Origin: Promethearchaeota archaeon
Lineage (GTDB): Archaea; Asgardarchaeota; Lokiarchaeia; Sigynarchaeales; SOKP01
Assembly: GCA_030605085.1 (NCBI GenBank)
Contig: JAUWBH010000060.1
Span: 1 to 30,370 of the forward strand
Direction of reading: 5' to 3'
DNA: 30,370 nucleotides
Each line of letters starts with the position of its first letter. Within the stretch, counting starts at the first letter, position 1. The position numbers and the translations under genes were made by a program. Shown in pieces: positions 17,208-25,639 of the stretch. The notes under the pieces are model-generated. The model made no database searches. It was not told where the DNA came from and saw nothing but the letters and a program-made list of their open reading frames with translations.

Positions 17208-18863
17208 TTATATATATTTAACTAAACCATCTTCTTTTTTATTCTTTTTATTTATATTGCGATGATCGAATTGCGGCAATTTAGGAAGCTTTATTCCAGT
17301 CATTTTCTCAAATTCTTTAGCAATAAATCTTTGAATTTTTATAGGTTCTCCCATTATTGGACTAATTTTATATGGAAACTCTATTAAAATGATTGCGCTA
17401 TCTTGGCACATTCTTTTTTTTAAAATATCTCGATTTTGCTGTTCAATAAATTCACGCATAGATTTATGATATATATTAGGGAATTCATAATGTTGATAAC
17501 CGTTATATTCAAATGCTAATTTTATCACCCTTCCTTGAACATTAGCTTCGGTGTACCCATCCAAATGCATTTTTCCATTATATTTTTTAATTAATCGAGA
17601 TAATGAAATTTTAGGAAACTTTTTTTTAAAGATTTGCTCGAAATACCATCGACATATTCTTTCATATTTTCCTTGCGAGCAATACGGACACCAAGTTCTT
17701 TTACTTATTATGCTGTTAGGAATAGCTTCCCATGGTTCGTGTTCTTTTTTTCCACACCACCACTTTAATTTTGTTTTACTGGGGGGTTTTTTCTTTATTA
17801 GTTTCTCGAATTCTTCCCGCGTTGTAATCAGTTTTCCTTCAATACCAATTTCTTCTAAACCTTTTCCTTTTGCTAGATCTTGTAGATACTCATATGAAAA
17901 ACTAACTCTATCTCTAAAACAATGTGGACACCAAGTTCCTCTACTTATGCTATTAGGAGTAGCATCCCATGATTCGTGCTCTTTTATTCCACACCACCAT
18001 TTTAATTTTTTTTTGCTCGGCTCACCATATTGTTGTATAATTTTCTCAAATTTTTCTCTTATTGTAATAAGCTTCCCTTCAACACTAGTTTCTTCTAAAC
18101 CTCTTTTTTTTGCTAAATCTAGTAGATATTCATATGAAATCATTCTACTTTCATTAAAACATATGAGGCACCATGTTCCCTTTCTTCCGCTATAGCCTTT
18201 TATTTCAATTGCAACTGTTTCCCAAGGTTTGTGTTCTTCTTTATTACACCACCATTTTAATTTTACTTGACTAGGAGATTGATTTTGAATTAGTTTTAAA
18301 AATTGTTCTTTTGTTGTAAGGAGTTTTCCTTCAATTCCAGTTTCTTCTAGTCCTTTTTTTCTTGCTAATTCTTTTAGATATTGGTGAGAAAAACTTCTTT
18401 TTTCTATAAAACACTTATAGCACCAGCTACGTTTTATTTCACTACCAGTTGTTTCCCATGGTTCGTGCTGTTTTTTTCCACACCACCATTTTAATTTTAC
18501 AAGGCTAGGAAATTCATTTTGAATAAGTTTTTTGAATTTTTCTTTAGTTGTAATTAACTTTCCTTCAATTCCGTTTTCTTCCAGCCCTCTTTTTTTTACA
18601 ATCTCTTGTATATACTCATATGACCATTTATTTGGTCCTTTACGACTCAATTGATTATATTGATTATATAATTTTAAACCATATTCATCTCCATATTCTC
18701 TAATTAAATACGCTTTAGCATATTTACGAACAGTTGGAGGGCTAATTCCGAAATCTGTTGCTATTTGAGCAAAAGATTTGGGCTTTTTACCTTCGAAGTT
18801 GTAGGCGTTAATTTCAGATCTAATTGCCTTTTGAATCTGTTCAATCTTTTTCTTAGTTGATAT
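17208..18863 (-). CDS. HTH protein with four zinc-ribbon repeats and a PD-(D/E)XK-like nuclease domain (probable ATA start)
   Basis: One continuous frame. It begins with a helix-turn-helix (SFAQIATDFGISPPTVRKYA). Four repeats of about 78 residues follow, each with YEYLQDLAKGKGLEE-like and GKLITTREEFEKLI-like helices and a ribbon of the form LKWWCGKKEHEPW...WCPYC (two Cys-containing halves), resembling the DUF4379-type zinc ribbon. The last about 150 residues read HLDGYTEANVQG, LAFEYNGYQHYEF and QQNRDILKKRMC, then IILIEFPY. This is the D...E-x-x-x-Q...K layout of VSR-like/PD-(D/E)XK nucleases common in giant viruses and mobile genes. A start at TTG 18650 would drop the HTH. The frame is open to 18869, and ATA 18863 lies six bases after GAGTGA, giving 551 residues. 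Probably a selfish or defence endonuclease. Confidence 0.8.
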   Translation of the reverse strand: MSTKKKIEQIQKAIRSEINAYNFEGKKPKSFAQIATDFGISPPTVRKYAKAYLIREYGDEYGLKLYNQYNQLSRKGPNKWSYEYIQEIVKKRGLEENGIEGKLITTKEKFKKLIQNEFPSLVKLKWWCGKKQHEPWETTGSEIKRSWCYKCFIEKRSFSHQYLKELARKKGLEETGIEGKLLTTKEQFLKLIQNQSPSQVKLKWWCNKEEHKPWETVAIEIKGYSGRKGTWCLICFNESRMISYEYLLDLAKKRGLEETSVEGKLITIREKFEKIIQQYGEPSKKKLKWWCGIKEHESWDATPNSISRGTWCPHCFRDRVSFSYEYLQDLAKGKGLEEIGIEGKLITTREEFEKLIKKKPPSKTKLKWWCGKKEHEPWEAIPNSIISKRTWCPYCSQGKYERICRWYFEQIFKKKFPKISLSRLIKKYNGKMHLDGYTEANVQGRVIKLAFEYNGYQHYEFPNIYHKSMREFIEQQNRDILKKRMCQDSAIILIEFPYKISPIMGEPIKIQRFIAKEFEKMTGIKLPKLPQFDHRNINKKNKKEDGLVKYI

Positions 18864-19030
18864 AAATATTCACTCTTTATTTTTATTAAATATTATATTT
18901 ATGTAAAAGAAACAGAAGATCATTTATTTTTACATGAAGAGATTGACAATTTACTAATTTTCATAATAAATAATATTAAAATAATATTTCTTCTTCATAT
19001 TATTATTCCACATTTATTTAGTATGAAAAA

Positions 19031-19376
19031 ATGTCAGATGATTACTTAGTGAATAATTTTTTTATTAAAAATTTAATAAAAAAAAAAGCTCCTCGGTGCT
19101 TATAATGCTGATGGATCTTATATAAAAAATCAGTTTGGTGGAGTATTTTATAGTGCCAATAGACAATATTTATATGAATTAAAGAAACTCTTTAAAATAG
19201 GTTCTAAGGTATCTATAAATAGAGAACCTGGAGAGATCGTGAATGTGCTTGGTAGGGAGTGTATATCTAAAGGTTGTTGGTATATTTATTTTTCTAAGAA
19301 AGATGTTTTTATCAAAATGATTGAAAGTTTTAAATACAGTTTGGATAGAAAAAAACCTAAGAAATATCGAATATAG
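19031..19376 (+). pseudogene. LAGLIDADG-like endonuclease half, frame broken at a poly(A) tract
   Basis: ATG 19031 opens a frame (MSDDYLVNNFF, then NLIKKK) that runs into a tract of ten A (19078-19087). Removing one A joins it to LLGAYNADGSYIKNQFGG, a recognisable LAGLIDADG helix, and on to GCWYIYFSKKDVFIKMI and KYRI before a stop. The joined product would be about 114 residues with a single motif, the size of a homodimeric homing endonuclease half or a fragment of a larger one. It may be decayed, expressed by slippage on the A tract, or an assembly error. It lies next to the zinc-ribbon nuclease gene, divergently oriented. Confidence 0.55.
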
Positions 19377-19474
19377 ATTAGAGATTTAGTATGCTATAGA
19401 CAGAAGAGATTGGAGATTATATTAGTTTTAAGATATATTTAATATAATTTAAAGAAACTGAAAGGTAATAATTT

Positions 19475-20542
19475 TTGAAATTTGCAAAATATAGTAGTGT
19501 ATATATACCAAAAATAAATCATGCTATTGAATTGATTTACAGCAGAAAAATTAATAATGTAAAAAATCAATTTCTAAGAACTTACTATTCAGAATTAAGG
19601 GATTATTTTTTATCGGGCGGTAAGAGAATAAGACCTTTATTATGTATCGTTACTTACAATGCTTTTAGAAAAGTGCCAGATGATAAAATCATAATGCCGA
19701 GTGTGGGAATTGAGTTTCTTCATAATGCAAGTTTAATTCACGATGATATCATTGATAAGGATGATTTTAGAAGAGGGAAACCTGCTTTTCATTATAGATT
19801 TAAGCAATATCACCAGAAATATGATTTAAAGAAGATGGTTGCCGAAGATTTTGGAACAAATATCGGGATAATTGGAGGCGATTCTGCGTTTTTTATGGGA
19901 TTAGAGGCTTATTTATTTAATGATTTTAACCAAAATTTAAACTTAAAAGCAATAGAATATTATGAACAAGTCTTTAAAGAAATTAGCGATGGCGTTCTAA
20001 TTGAGATCGATATGGTCAATCAAAAGAATTTAAGTATTCAAGATTATATTAAAATGATTTCACTTAAAACCGGCGCATTGATAGAAAAGTCAATCTTGAT
20101 TGGAGCAAATTACGCCGAAGTGGATGAAAAATTCCATACACATTTGTCAATCTACGGTATAAATCTCGGGATTATTTTTCAGATAATTGATGATATTCTC
20201 GGAACATTTGGGGATGAAACAGTAACTGGCAAGCCCTCTGATGGAGATATAAGAGAAGGGAAGAAGACTTGCTTATTAATCGAAGCCTATGATAAATTAG
20301 ATAATGGTAAGAAAAAGCGTCTTACAGAGTTAATTGAGAAAAAAGATATGACAACTGACAATGTTCAAATGGTAAAAGATTTATTTCGAGAAGCTGATGT
20401 AATTAGTTCGAGTAAACAATTAGCAGAATCGTATTTTGAAGAAGCTAAATCAGCAATTGATAACTTAAAGGAAGTTATTAATCAATCAGAAGTAAAATTT
20501 TTTGAAGACTTGTTAAATTTTGTAAAAGAAAGGAAATTTTAA
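19475..20542 (+). CDS. Polyprenyl (geranylgeranyl/farnesyl-type) diphosphate synthase
   Basis: A 355-residue trans-prenyltransferase. GGKRIRPLL (residues 48-56) binds IPP, the first aspartate-rich motif is LIHDDIIDKDDFRRG (D90, D91, D94), and the second region is FQIIDDILGTFGDE (D239, D240) followed by GKPSDGDIREGK. Such enzymes condense IPP with allylic diphosphates to make the C15-C20 or longer chains of archaeal lipids. The small residues before the first motif (N84, A85, S86) do not suggest an early chain stop, but product length is uncertain. The start is TTG 19475 behind AAAGGTAAT. It is convergent with the HMG-CoA synthase gene, 85 bases away. Confidence 0.9.
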   Translation: MKFAKYSSVYIPKINHAIELIYSRKINNVKNQFLRTYYSELRDYFLSGGKRIRPLLCIVTYNAFRKVPDDKIIMPSVGIEFLHNASLIHDDIIDKDDFRRGKPAFHYRFKQYHQKYDLKKMVAEDFGTNIGIIGGDSAFFMGLEAYLFNDFNQNLNLKAIEYYEQVFKEISDGVLIEIDMVNQKNLSIQDYIKMISLKTGALIEKSILIGANYAEVDEKFHTHLSIYGINLGIIFQIIDDILGTFGDETVTGKPSDGDIREGKKTCLLIEAYDKLDNGKKKRLTELIEKKDMTTDNVQMVKDLFREADVISSSKQLAESYFEEAKSAIDNLKEVINQSEVKFFEDLLNFVKERKF

Positions 20543-20627
20543 AATTTTTAAGTAGGGAATTAAATATTACAAGCAAGACAAATGTCCAAGTTTGTCTCTA
20601 GCTTTATAATATGAGTGTCTGATTTGT

Positions 20628-22256
20628 CTAATACAAATAATGAACGGGAATATACATCGGAGACCAATTTAACAAACCACTTACCTTTGAGTCTGATTCA
20701 TTTTCAATGGAAACTCGTCTAATTTCGTATTCTAAAGAATTTCCTTTCATTGCGTATGGTGCAACTCGCACGAAACCTTTTCTAAGGTAACTGAGATCGT
20801 TTAAGGGAGTAATTGTTGGTTTTGATTTTAAAATGGCGTATAAGGGAAACACCATCTTATGATAACCAGAATGCCCTTTAGGACAATAATTTAATCCCGG
20901 GATATGAGGAATAATACAACCTTCGTCACAAATATAAAGCGTAAAAGTTCTATCGTCGTTTAAATCGTGTTCTACAATTTTACCTAAAAAAACTTCGGGT
21001 TTCAATTTACCGGTTTTCATTAGCTCGTATTCTTGAACGCTTTTTTTAATTTTAGTATCAATATAATTGTCAATCTTTGGACCTCTGTCTACGATACTTT
21101 TAAATCTACGATTTACTTTCAAAAGTCCAGAGATGCATGTTGCCCCAGAGCCGTACGAACCAAAATAAATCGTATCGTTTACCTTAGCAAGATTTTCAAG
21201 TATATAAATAATCTGTGCCCATACTGCCGCAGAATACATATTTCCAAAATGCATTGGAACTCTCAATTGCGGAAGAACTCTGCTTTTGACGCTTGAAATC
21301 AACCAATTGGAGACTTTTTCCAATTGTGAGCTCTCTAGACCTTTTTCCTTTAATTTCAAATAAATAAATTCGGGAACTACGCTTATATTATGAAGAAATG
21401 AATCTAATTTCTGAAAAATAGATGAGCTAATTTGATCTTTTTGAATATTTGACACATCCTTAATATCGTGTATCCAGCGTTTAAAAATAATTTCTTGAAT
21501 ACATTTTAATGGAAGCTTAGAATATGGAGCATGAAAAGTATAATAATCCGCGTAAAAATTTCCAATGCTTTTAACTAAATCGTCATAAGATCTTAACTGA
21601 AAGTTGAGATAGGTTTCTTGAGAATACCGTCCATTGGGCACTTGGGCATTAACTTCATTAGCAGATCTGAAAAAATCATTCACATTTCCTGAAACTTTTC
21701 CAAACTTCTTACTAAATGTAGCAACTCGGGGATTTCGTGAAATAACAAATGCCGTCGCACCTGAACCTTGAGTAGGTTCACCAGGAGAGCCCAACTCATA
21801 AGAAGAGATATCAGCATTAATAACTAACGCTTTACTAACTGTATCGTTTTCAATTAAAGCTATAGCATTTAAGATTGCTAATGTACCAGCAGCACATGCG
21901 TTATAAACATCTTGAGTTATTGAATTTGGTGATATGCCAAGTAATTCAACAAATATGTTAGATACAGATTTTACAGCATATGTTACTGTTTCTGTCCCAA
22001 CAAAAACTGCATCGATTTCTTTAGGAGGGACATTGCCCCTAATTAGCGCATTATAACCCGCTTTCAACCCTATTGAAATTATATCCTCATCTACTTCGGG
22101 TAAACGCATTTCTTTTAACAATAATCCTTTTCTGAACTTGTTAGGATCTACTTTTCTTTTTTCAGCTAGTTCTTCAATATCCACGAAATACCGTGGTGCG
22201 TGAAAACCTATAGAATCAATACCTATGTCGCTAAATAAATAGTTATTAGAGATCAA
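20628..22256 (-). CDS. HMG-CoA synthase with C-terminal extension
   Basis: A 542-residue hydroxymethylglutaryl-CoA synthase, which joins acetyl-CoA and acetoacetyl-CoA in the mevalonate pathway. The catalytic residues are visible: E89 in FVGTETVTYAVKS, C121 in YNACAAGTLAILN and H242 in YYTFHAPYSK. NMYSAAVWAQIIYIL and FGSYGSGATCISGL are the usual C-terminal thiolase-fold blocks. Archaeal enzymes are typically near 350 residues. Here there are internal inserts and about 120 extra residues at the end, with CDEGC and NYCPKGH cysteines followed by a beta-rich stretch. In archaea HMG-CoA synthase works in a complex with acetoacetyl-CoA thiolase and a DUF35 zinc/OB protein, so this tail may be a fused relative; that is inference. 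The start is TTG after AAGGAAGT. Confidence 0.87.
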   Translation of the reverse strand: MISNNYLFSDIGIDSIGFHAPRYFVDIEELAEKRKVDPNKFRKGLLLKEMRLPEVDEDIISIGLKAGYNALIRGNVPPKEIDAVFVGTETVTYAVKSVSNIFVELLGISPNSITQDVYNACAAGTLAILNAIALIENDTVSKALVINADISSYELGSPGEPTQGSGATAFVISRNPRVATFSKKFGKVSGNVNDFFRSANEVNAQVPNGRYSQETYLNFQLRSYDDLVKSIGNFYADYYTFHAPYSKLPLKCIQEIIFKRWIHDIKDVSNIQKDQISSSIFQKLDSFLHNISVVPEFIYLKLKEKGLESSQLEKVSNWLISSVKSRVLPQLRVPMHFGNMYSAAVWAQIIYILENLAKVNDTIYFGSYGSGATCISGLLKVNRRFKSIVDRGPKIDNYIDTKIKKSVQEYELMKTGKLKPEVFLGKIVEHDLNDDRTFTLYICDEGCIIPHIPGLNYCPKGHSGYHKMVFPLYAILKSKPTITPLNDLSYLRKGFVRVAPYAMKGNSLEYEIRRVSIENESDSKVSGLLNWSPMYIPVHYLY

Positions 22257-22588
22257 AATACTTCCTTAAGTTTTTAAATTCTCTTCTTACTCTTGATTTT
22301 ATTGTTCTAAGTATATTTTGACTATTGAGTCAATTTATATTATTTATACGAAAAACTATTTTAAACCAAAAATAATTACTTTTAATCGATTTTTTTTTCT
22401 TATTAAAAATTCGACTTTTTTTTAATAATTTTAAATTAAAATATGTTAGCTATCTCGTGAATATATACTTTTTCCTATTTTTCATATGAAAAATTAAGGA
22501 GTAAACTTTGGAAAAGTAGAAAAAAATTTAAAACATTGTCAAATTTTGATAATACAAATGTAATTTTATTAGAACTTAGGTTATAAAT
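22257..22588. other. Intergenic region, extremely AT-rich
   Basis: This lies between divergent genes (HMG-CoA synthase leftward, penicillin-acylase remnant rightward), so it should hold both promoters. Long A and T runs make any TATA call unreliable. I see no gene. Confidence 0.5.
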
Positions 22589-23101
22589 ATGGAAGAAATA
22601 CTTCAAATTGCGAAAAATTCTTTTCCGAAAGTTAAAGGTTCGGAACACATAGAAGGTATTTAGAACGAAGTAGAGATCCTCTGGGACAAATGGGGTATTC
22701 CACATATCTACGCTAAATCAATTGAAGATGCTTATTTTACCGAAGGATATATCCACGCACGCCATAGATTGTGGCAAATGGAATTATTCCGGCGTTTAAC
22801 ATCGGGAAAACTTTCGGAGCTTACGGGAGATGCTACTCTTGACATGGACAAACATTATAGAATAATTGGCTTGCATAGGATTGCTAAAGAGTGCGCGGAA
22901 AGATTATTAAAAGATCCAAACGAGCTACTCTACTTACTAGAATCTTACATAAAAGGCGTAAACGAGGGTATCGAAAAAGCTATGATAAATCCCCCTCTTG
23001 AATTTGCCGCCCTGAACATAAAGCCAAGTGATTGGACTTTAGAAGATACTCTCAGAGTCATTAGCCTTATAGAATGGGTTGTTGGGTTGTTAAGTTATTA
23101 A
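22589..23101 (+). pseudogene. Penicillin acylase family protein, truncated with internal stop
   Basis: ATG 22589 starts a frame that reads SFPKVKGSEHIEGI, meets a TAG at 22661, and continues in the same frame with NEVEILWDKWGIPHIYAKS, YIHARHRLWQMELFRR, GKLSELTGD, YIKGVNEGIEKA and PPLEFAALNIKPSDWTLED. This is the alpha-subunit region of N-terminal-nucleophile penicillin amidases, which cleave amides such as acyl-homoserine lactones or beta-lactam side chains. It ends after VISLIEWVVGLLSY. The autocatalytic serine and the whole beta subunit, about three quarters of a roughly 750-residue enzyme, are missing. The break coincides with an 8-bp tandem repeat and the change to mobile-element genes. 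Confidence 0.75.
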
Positions 23102-23464
23102 GTTATATCCCTTTTCGCGATTCATAGAGTCGTATTTTTTAATCCAATGCTTTTCTTTCTCGTTTAATTCTTCTAAATTTTTCGCTTTATCGAGGTAATT
23201 CCATTCAAACGACTTTTTACCGTATTTTATAATGGAGTTTTGTAAATGTGTCCCGTACACAGTTTCGTTTGGAAAAAGCTCTCTCGCTTCCTTTACTTTT
23301 GATGCTTGTTTACAATGCCAAATCCATATGTCATTTGGAGTTCTAGGAGATCCAACTTTTCCAATGTATACTTTTCCGTTTACTTTGTTTTTTATGATGT
23401 AAATATAACCGTAGGTGTTCGACTTTAAAATTTTTTTATTCTTACTGATTTTTGTACCAGACAA
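23090..23464 (-). CDS. GIY-YIG endonuclease domain protein
   Basis: A 124-residue protein with the GIY-YIG nuclease core. YGYIYIIKNKVNGKVYIGKV carries the paired tyrosine strands (YIYII, VYIGK). The histidine/arginine helix region and NSIIKYGKKSFEWNYL follow, then ELNEKEKHWIKKYDSM with the metal-binding glutamate, and GYNLIT. This matches stand-alone GIY-YIG proteins of phages and homing elements. The usual R after YIGK is replaced by VGSPR further on. The start is TTG 23464 behind a very strong GAGGTGGTGAT site. It is the leftmost gene of the presumed element and may have promoted its insertion. Confidence 0.8.
   Translation of the reverse strand: MSGTKISKNKKILKSNTYGYIYIIKNKVNGKVYIGKVGSPRTPNDIWIWHCKQASKVKEARELFPNETVYGTHLQNSIIKYGKKSFEWNYLDKAKNLEELNEKEKHWIKKYDSMNREKGYNLIT
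23091..23106. repeat. 8-bp tandem repeat at the element junction
   Basis: TAAGTTAT occurs twice back to back exactly where penicillin-acylase homology ends and where the GIY-YIG gene ends on the other strand. It may be the left junction or a target-site remnant of an insertion. The other end is not in the window. Confidence 0.4.
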
Positions 23465-23624
23465 TTTTTTTTATCACCACCTCATGTTTTGATTTTTTTT
23501 ATTTAAACCCCGAGAGACCGACCATTTATGTCTTTGCTCTCTAACTTGTTGTCTTACTTTCTGATTTTTTGGTGATTTTAAAATTTTTTAAAAGATCTAT
23601 TTTCAGCTCAATAAAATTTTTAAA
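23465..23624. other. Short spacer with T-rich tract
   Basis: This holds the GIY-YIG ribosome binding site at its left edge and T-rich stretches. A T-rich run downstream of the TOPRIM-like gene (read leftward) may end the two-gene transcript; it has no clear stem. Confidence 0.3.
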
Positions 23625-24287
23625 TTAAGGATCTTCTTCAATTTTTTTTAAAACCATACAAATATTGGGAAATGCTTCCTCTAATTTTGCTTTTCCTGAT
23701 ATTTTAATTAAATCTGTTATATCTTTCATACCATTTCTATTTAATATTTCGTTTATTTCATGCTTAACTCGATCTTTTACCTCTTTATTTTCAATTCCAG
23801 AAGTATCAATATCAACATCTAATTTTATTTTAATCAATCTTACAGCTTCTTGCTCAATACATTCTTCTATTCCTGAGATGATACAAAATAAATCTATTTT
23901 ATAATTACCCTTTTCGCATTCAATAAAATATGCTTCTCTAATAGGTAACAATCTATTAATTCCAAATGCTCTATTTGATAGAGCATTCCTAAGCTCATTC
24001 TCTATATCTTCGCTAAAGTATTCACCATCAATAATGCAAATTATAAATTTTGTTTCATAAATTTCAGCTAATTCTTTTAATGAATTGAAAGCAGATTTTC
24101 CTTTTTTATGTTGGATTTTAAGAGTAGGATTAAATAAAATTTTGCTTTTTCCATTGTATTTAATTCCTATTTCTTTTAATATTCTTAAATCATACGATGA
24201 GTCTCCTGTTATTATCAGAAAAATTGAATTAGATCCTCTCATATCATTTGTAAGGATTTCTGATTCTATATATTTCATAGCAATCAC
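23625..24287 (-). CDS. TOPRIM-like partner of the upstream ATPase (tentative)
   Basis: A 220-residue protein starting at GTG 24287, only six bases after the ATPase gene stops, so the two are surely one operon. Near the N-terminus SIFLIITGDSSYDLRIL resembles the first strand and turn of TOPRIM/DUF3226/DUF4435 domains (usually with Glu where Asp stands here). FIICIIDGEYFSED around residue 85 takes the place of the D-x-D strand. IREAYFIECEKG follows. The C-terminal half is helical and charged. TOPRIM partners of SMC-like ATPases act as nucleases in OLD and PARIS anti-phage systems. The assignment rests on pattern and neighbourhood; the missing canonical glutamate is a caution. Confidence 0.6.
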   Translation of the reverse strand: MIAMKYIESEILTNDMRGSNSIFLIITGDSSYDLRILKEIGIKYNGKSKILFNPTLKIQHKKGKSAFNSLKELAEIYETKFIICIIDGEYFSEDIENELRNALSNRAFGINRLLPIREAYFIECEKGNYKIDLFCIISGIEECIEQEAVRLIKIKLDVDIDTSGIENKEVKDRVKHEINEILNRNGMKDITDLIKISGKAKLEEAFPNICMVLKKIEEDP

Positions 24288-24293
24288 ATTAAC

Positions 24294-25223
24294 TTATAAA
24301 TCTACTAATAAACGTGGATCTATGTTTCCATCAAATAAATTTCGAAGTCTATCAAATGTTAACTCCTTATAATCTAAAATGTCTTCTTCCGATTTCTGTA
24401 ATTGTAGAATTGAACTATTATTAATTCTTGCTTCATTGAAATAATACAAAACATCTATACTATGAGTTGATATTATTGTTTGCCATTTTTTTTCTCCTAA
24501 CCATTCTATAAACATCTTTATTAAAGACGGATGAAGTCCTGCTTCAAAATCATCGAGTAACAACACATCTGGATTTAATACCTCAATTAAAGACATCAGC
24601 TTTACAATTTTCTCTGCACCTGATCCTAGATCATTCAATTCTAAGAAAAAAGAATCATCTTGAAAAATTTTTCTTATACTAAGTGGAGTTAAAAAGACAA
24701 TCTCACTATACTTATCATCAACGTATTTACTTAAGGTTTCAGCAACATTACGATGAATTTTATTTTTTTCAATTAATTTTCTTAAAGATTCTATTTTAAT
24801 TTCTATTTTCTGAATAATTTCTGTGTCATTCGGTATATATATGGTCTTATATTGTGTCCCAAAGTAAGCACCTTTAATTATTTGATGATCTTTTTTTAGA
24901 ACGAAATTGTTTACTTGAAGATCAATAGATACCTTTTGATTATCAACCTTAAACTCTATTTCTGCATACCCCTCATAACGATATAATAATTTTCTATAAC
25001 CTTTTAATTCAGAAGGATGAAGATATAAAAGTGTATTTATTCTCGCTTGACCCATAATCGGTTCGGTTGAACTTGGATTTGGAAAAAGAGAAATTGCTTC
25101 TAGTATAGTGGATTTTCCTGAATTGTTCCTACCTATCAAAACTGTGAATTTAGAAAATTTTATGGGTTTAATAGTCTTCTTTATTCCTCTAAATTCTCTG
25201 ATGCTTAGTTCTTGGATTAACAT
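24294..25223 (-). CDS. AAA15/OLD-like ATPase (SMC/ABC-type)
   Basis: A 309-residue ATPase with an SMC/RecF-like N-terminus (LIQELSIREFRGI). Walker A is GRNNSGKST (31-39), the signature is LNDLGSGAEK (196-205), Walker B is DVLLLDDFEAGLH (219-231) and the H-loop is IISTHS (250-255). The signature GSG-x-x-K and the near absence of a coiled coil fit the AAA15/AAA21 group found in abortive-infection and OLD-type systems. It heads a two-gene operon with the TOPRIM-like protein. Transcription is leftward from the gap 25224-25639. The ATG has AAAGG two bases upstream. Confidence 0.87.
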   Translation of the reverse strand: MLIQELSIREFRGIKKTIKPIKFSKFTVLIGRNNSGKSTILEAISLFPNPSSTEPIMGQARINTLLYLHPSELKGYRKLLYRYEGYAEIEFKVDNQKVSIDLQVNNFVLKKDHQIIKGAYFGTQYKTIYIPNDTEIIQKIEIKIESLRKLIEKNKIHRNVAETLSKYVDDKYSEIVFLTPLSIRKIFQDDSFFLELNDLGSGAEKIVKLMSLIEVLNPDVLLLDDFEAGLHPSLIKMFIEWLGEKKWQTIISTHSIDVLYYFNEARINNSSILQLQKSEEDILDYKELTFDRLRNLFDGNIDPRLLVDL

Positions 25224-25639
25224 TGCCTTTTAATGAGAGTTTTTAATATTTATAAAAAACATTAGGATTTTAATATTTTTAATATTATTTATGTTTTTGT
25301 TCAAGAAACGATCTTTGTTCAAAAATATTTGTGTTTAAATATTGTGGTTTAGATATGGGTGTGTCTTTTAATTTACTCTAAAGAAAGGGTGTTTTTACCC
25401 ATTTTGTAGAGGTTTTGTATTTAATCGTTTTTTCAATCACCTTTTTATTTTGGGGAAGCCCTTATGGCTTCCCTCTTTTTACAATTTACTATTCACTAAA
25501 GCGTCTTTTATTCTTTAAAATTTGAAAGTTTGCGATTGACTTTTATAGAATGTCTTGTGACGCAATCTTGATTTAGTTAACATTCGTCTATAAATCAAAA
25601 AGGGTGAGTTTAAAAATGTGAATTTAAAATATTATTGAA
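25224..25639. other. Intergenic control region with two hairpins
   Basis: A 416-base gap between the divergent ATPase operon and a membrane-protein gene. It contains a GGGT...ACCC hairpin near 25388-25403 and a strong hairpin at 25453-25473. Long AT stretches near 25224-25300 should hold the ATPase promoter. No open frame was found. Confidence 0.55.
25453..25473. terminator. Terminator-like hairpin
   Basis: GGGAAGCC and GGCTTCCC form a perfect 8-bp stem with a five-base loop, followed by TCTTTTT on the plus strand. It is one of the few GC-rich stems in the region. No plus-strand gene ends just before it, so it may instead be a leader attenuator, a small RNA end, or a protein site. Confidence 0.5.

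Noticed and set aside
17551..18195. Plus-strand frame opposite the zinc-ribbon repeats
   Set aside because: Its apparent repeats are simply the complement of the repeats in the real gene.
22661..22663. TAG in the acylase gene as pyrrolysine
   Set aside because: Relatives often have lysine near here, which is tempting, but the gene is also cut off before its catalytic region, so a simple pseudogene explains it.
22475..22705. Minus-strand frame upstream of the acylase remnant
   Set aside because: It lies antisense to the acylase start, is Phe/Asn-rich as expected by chance in AT-rich DNA, and has no homology.
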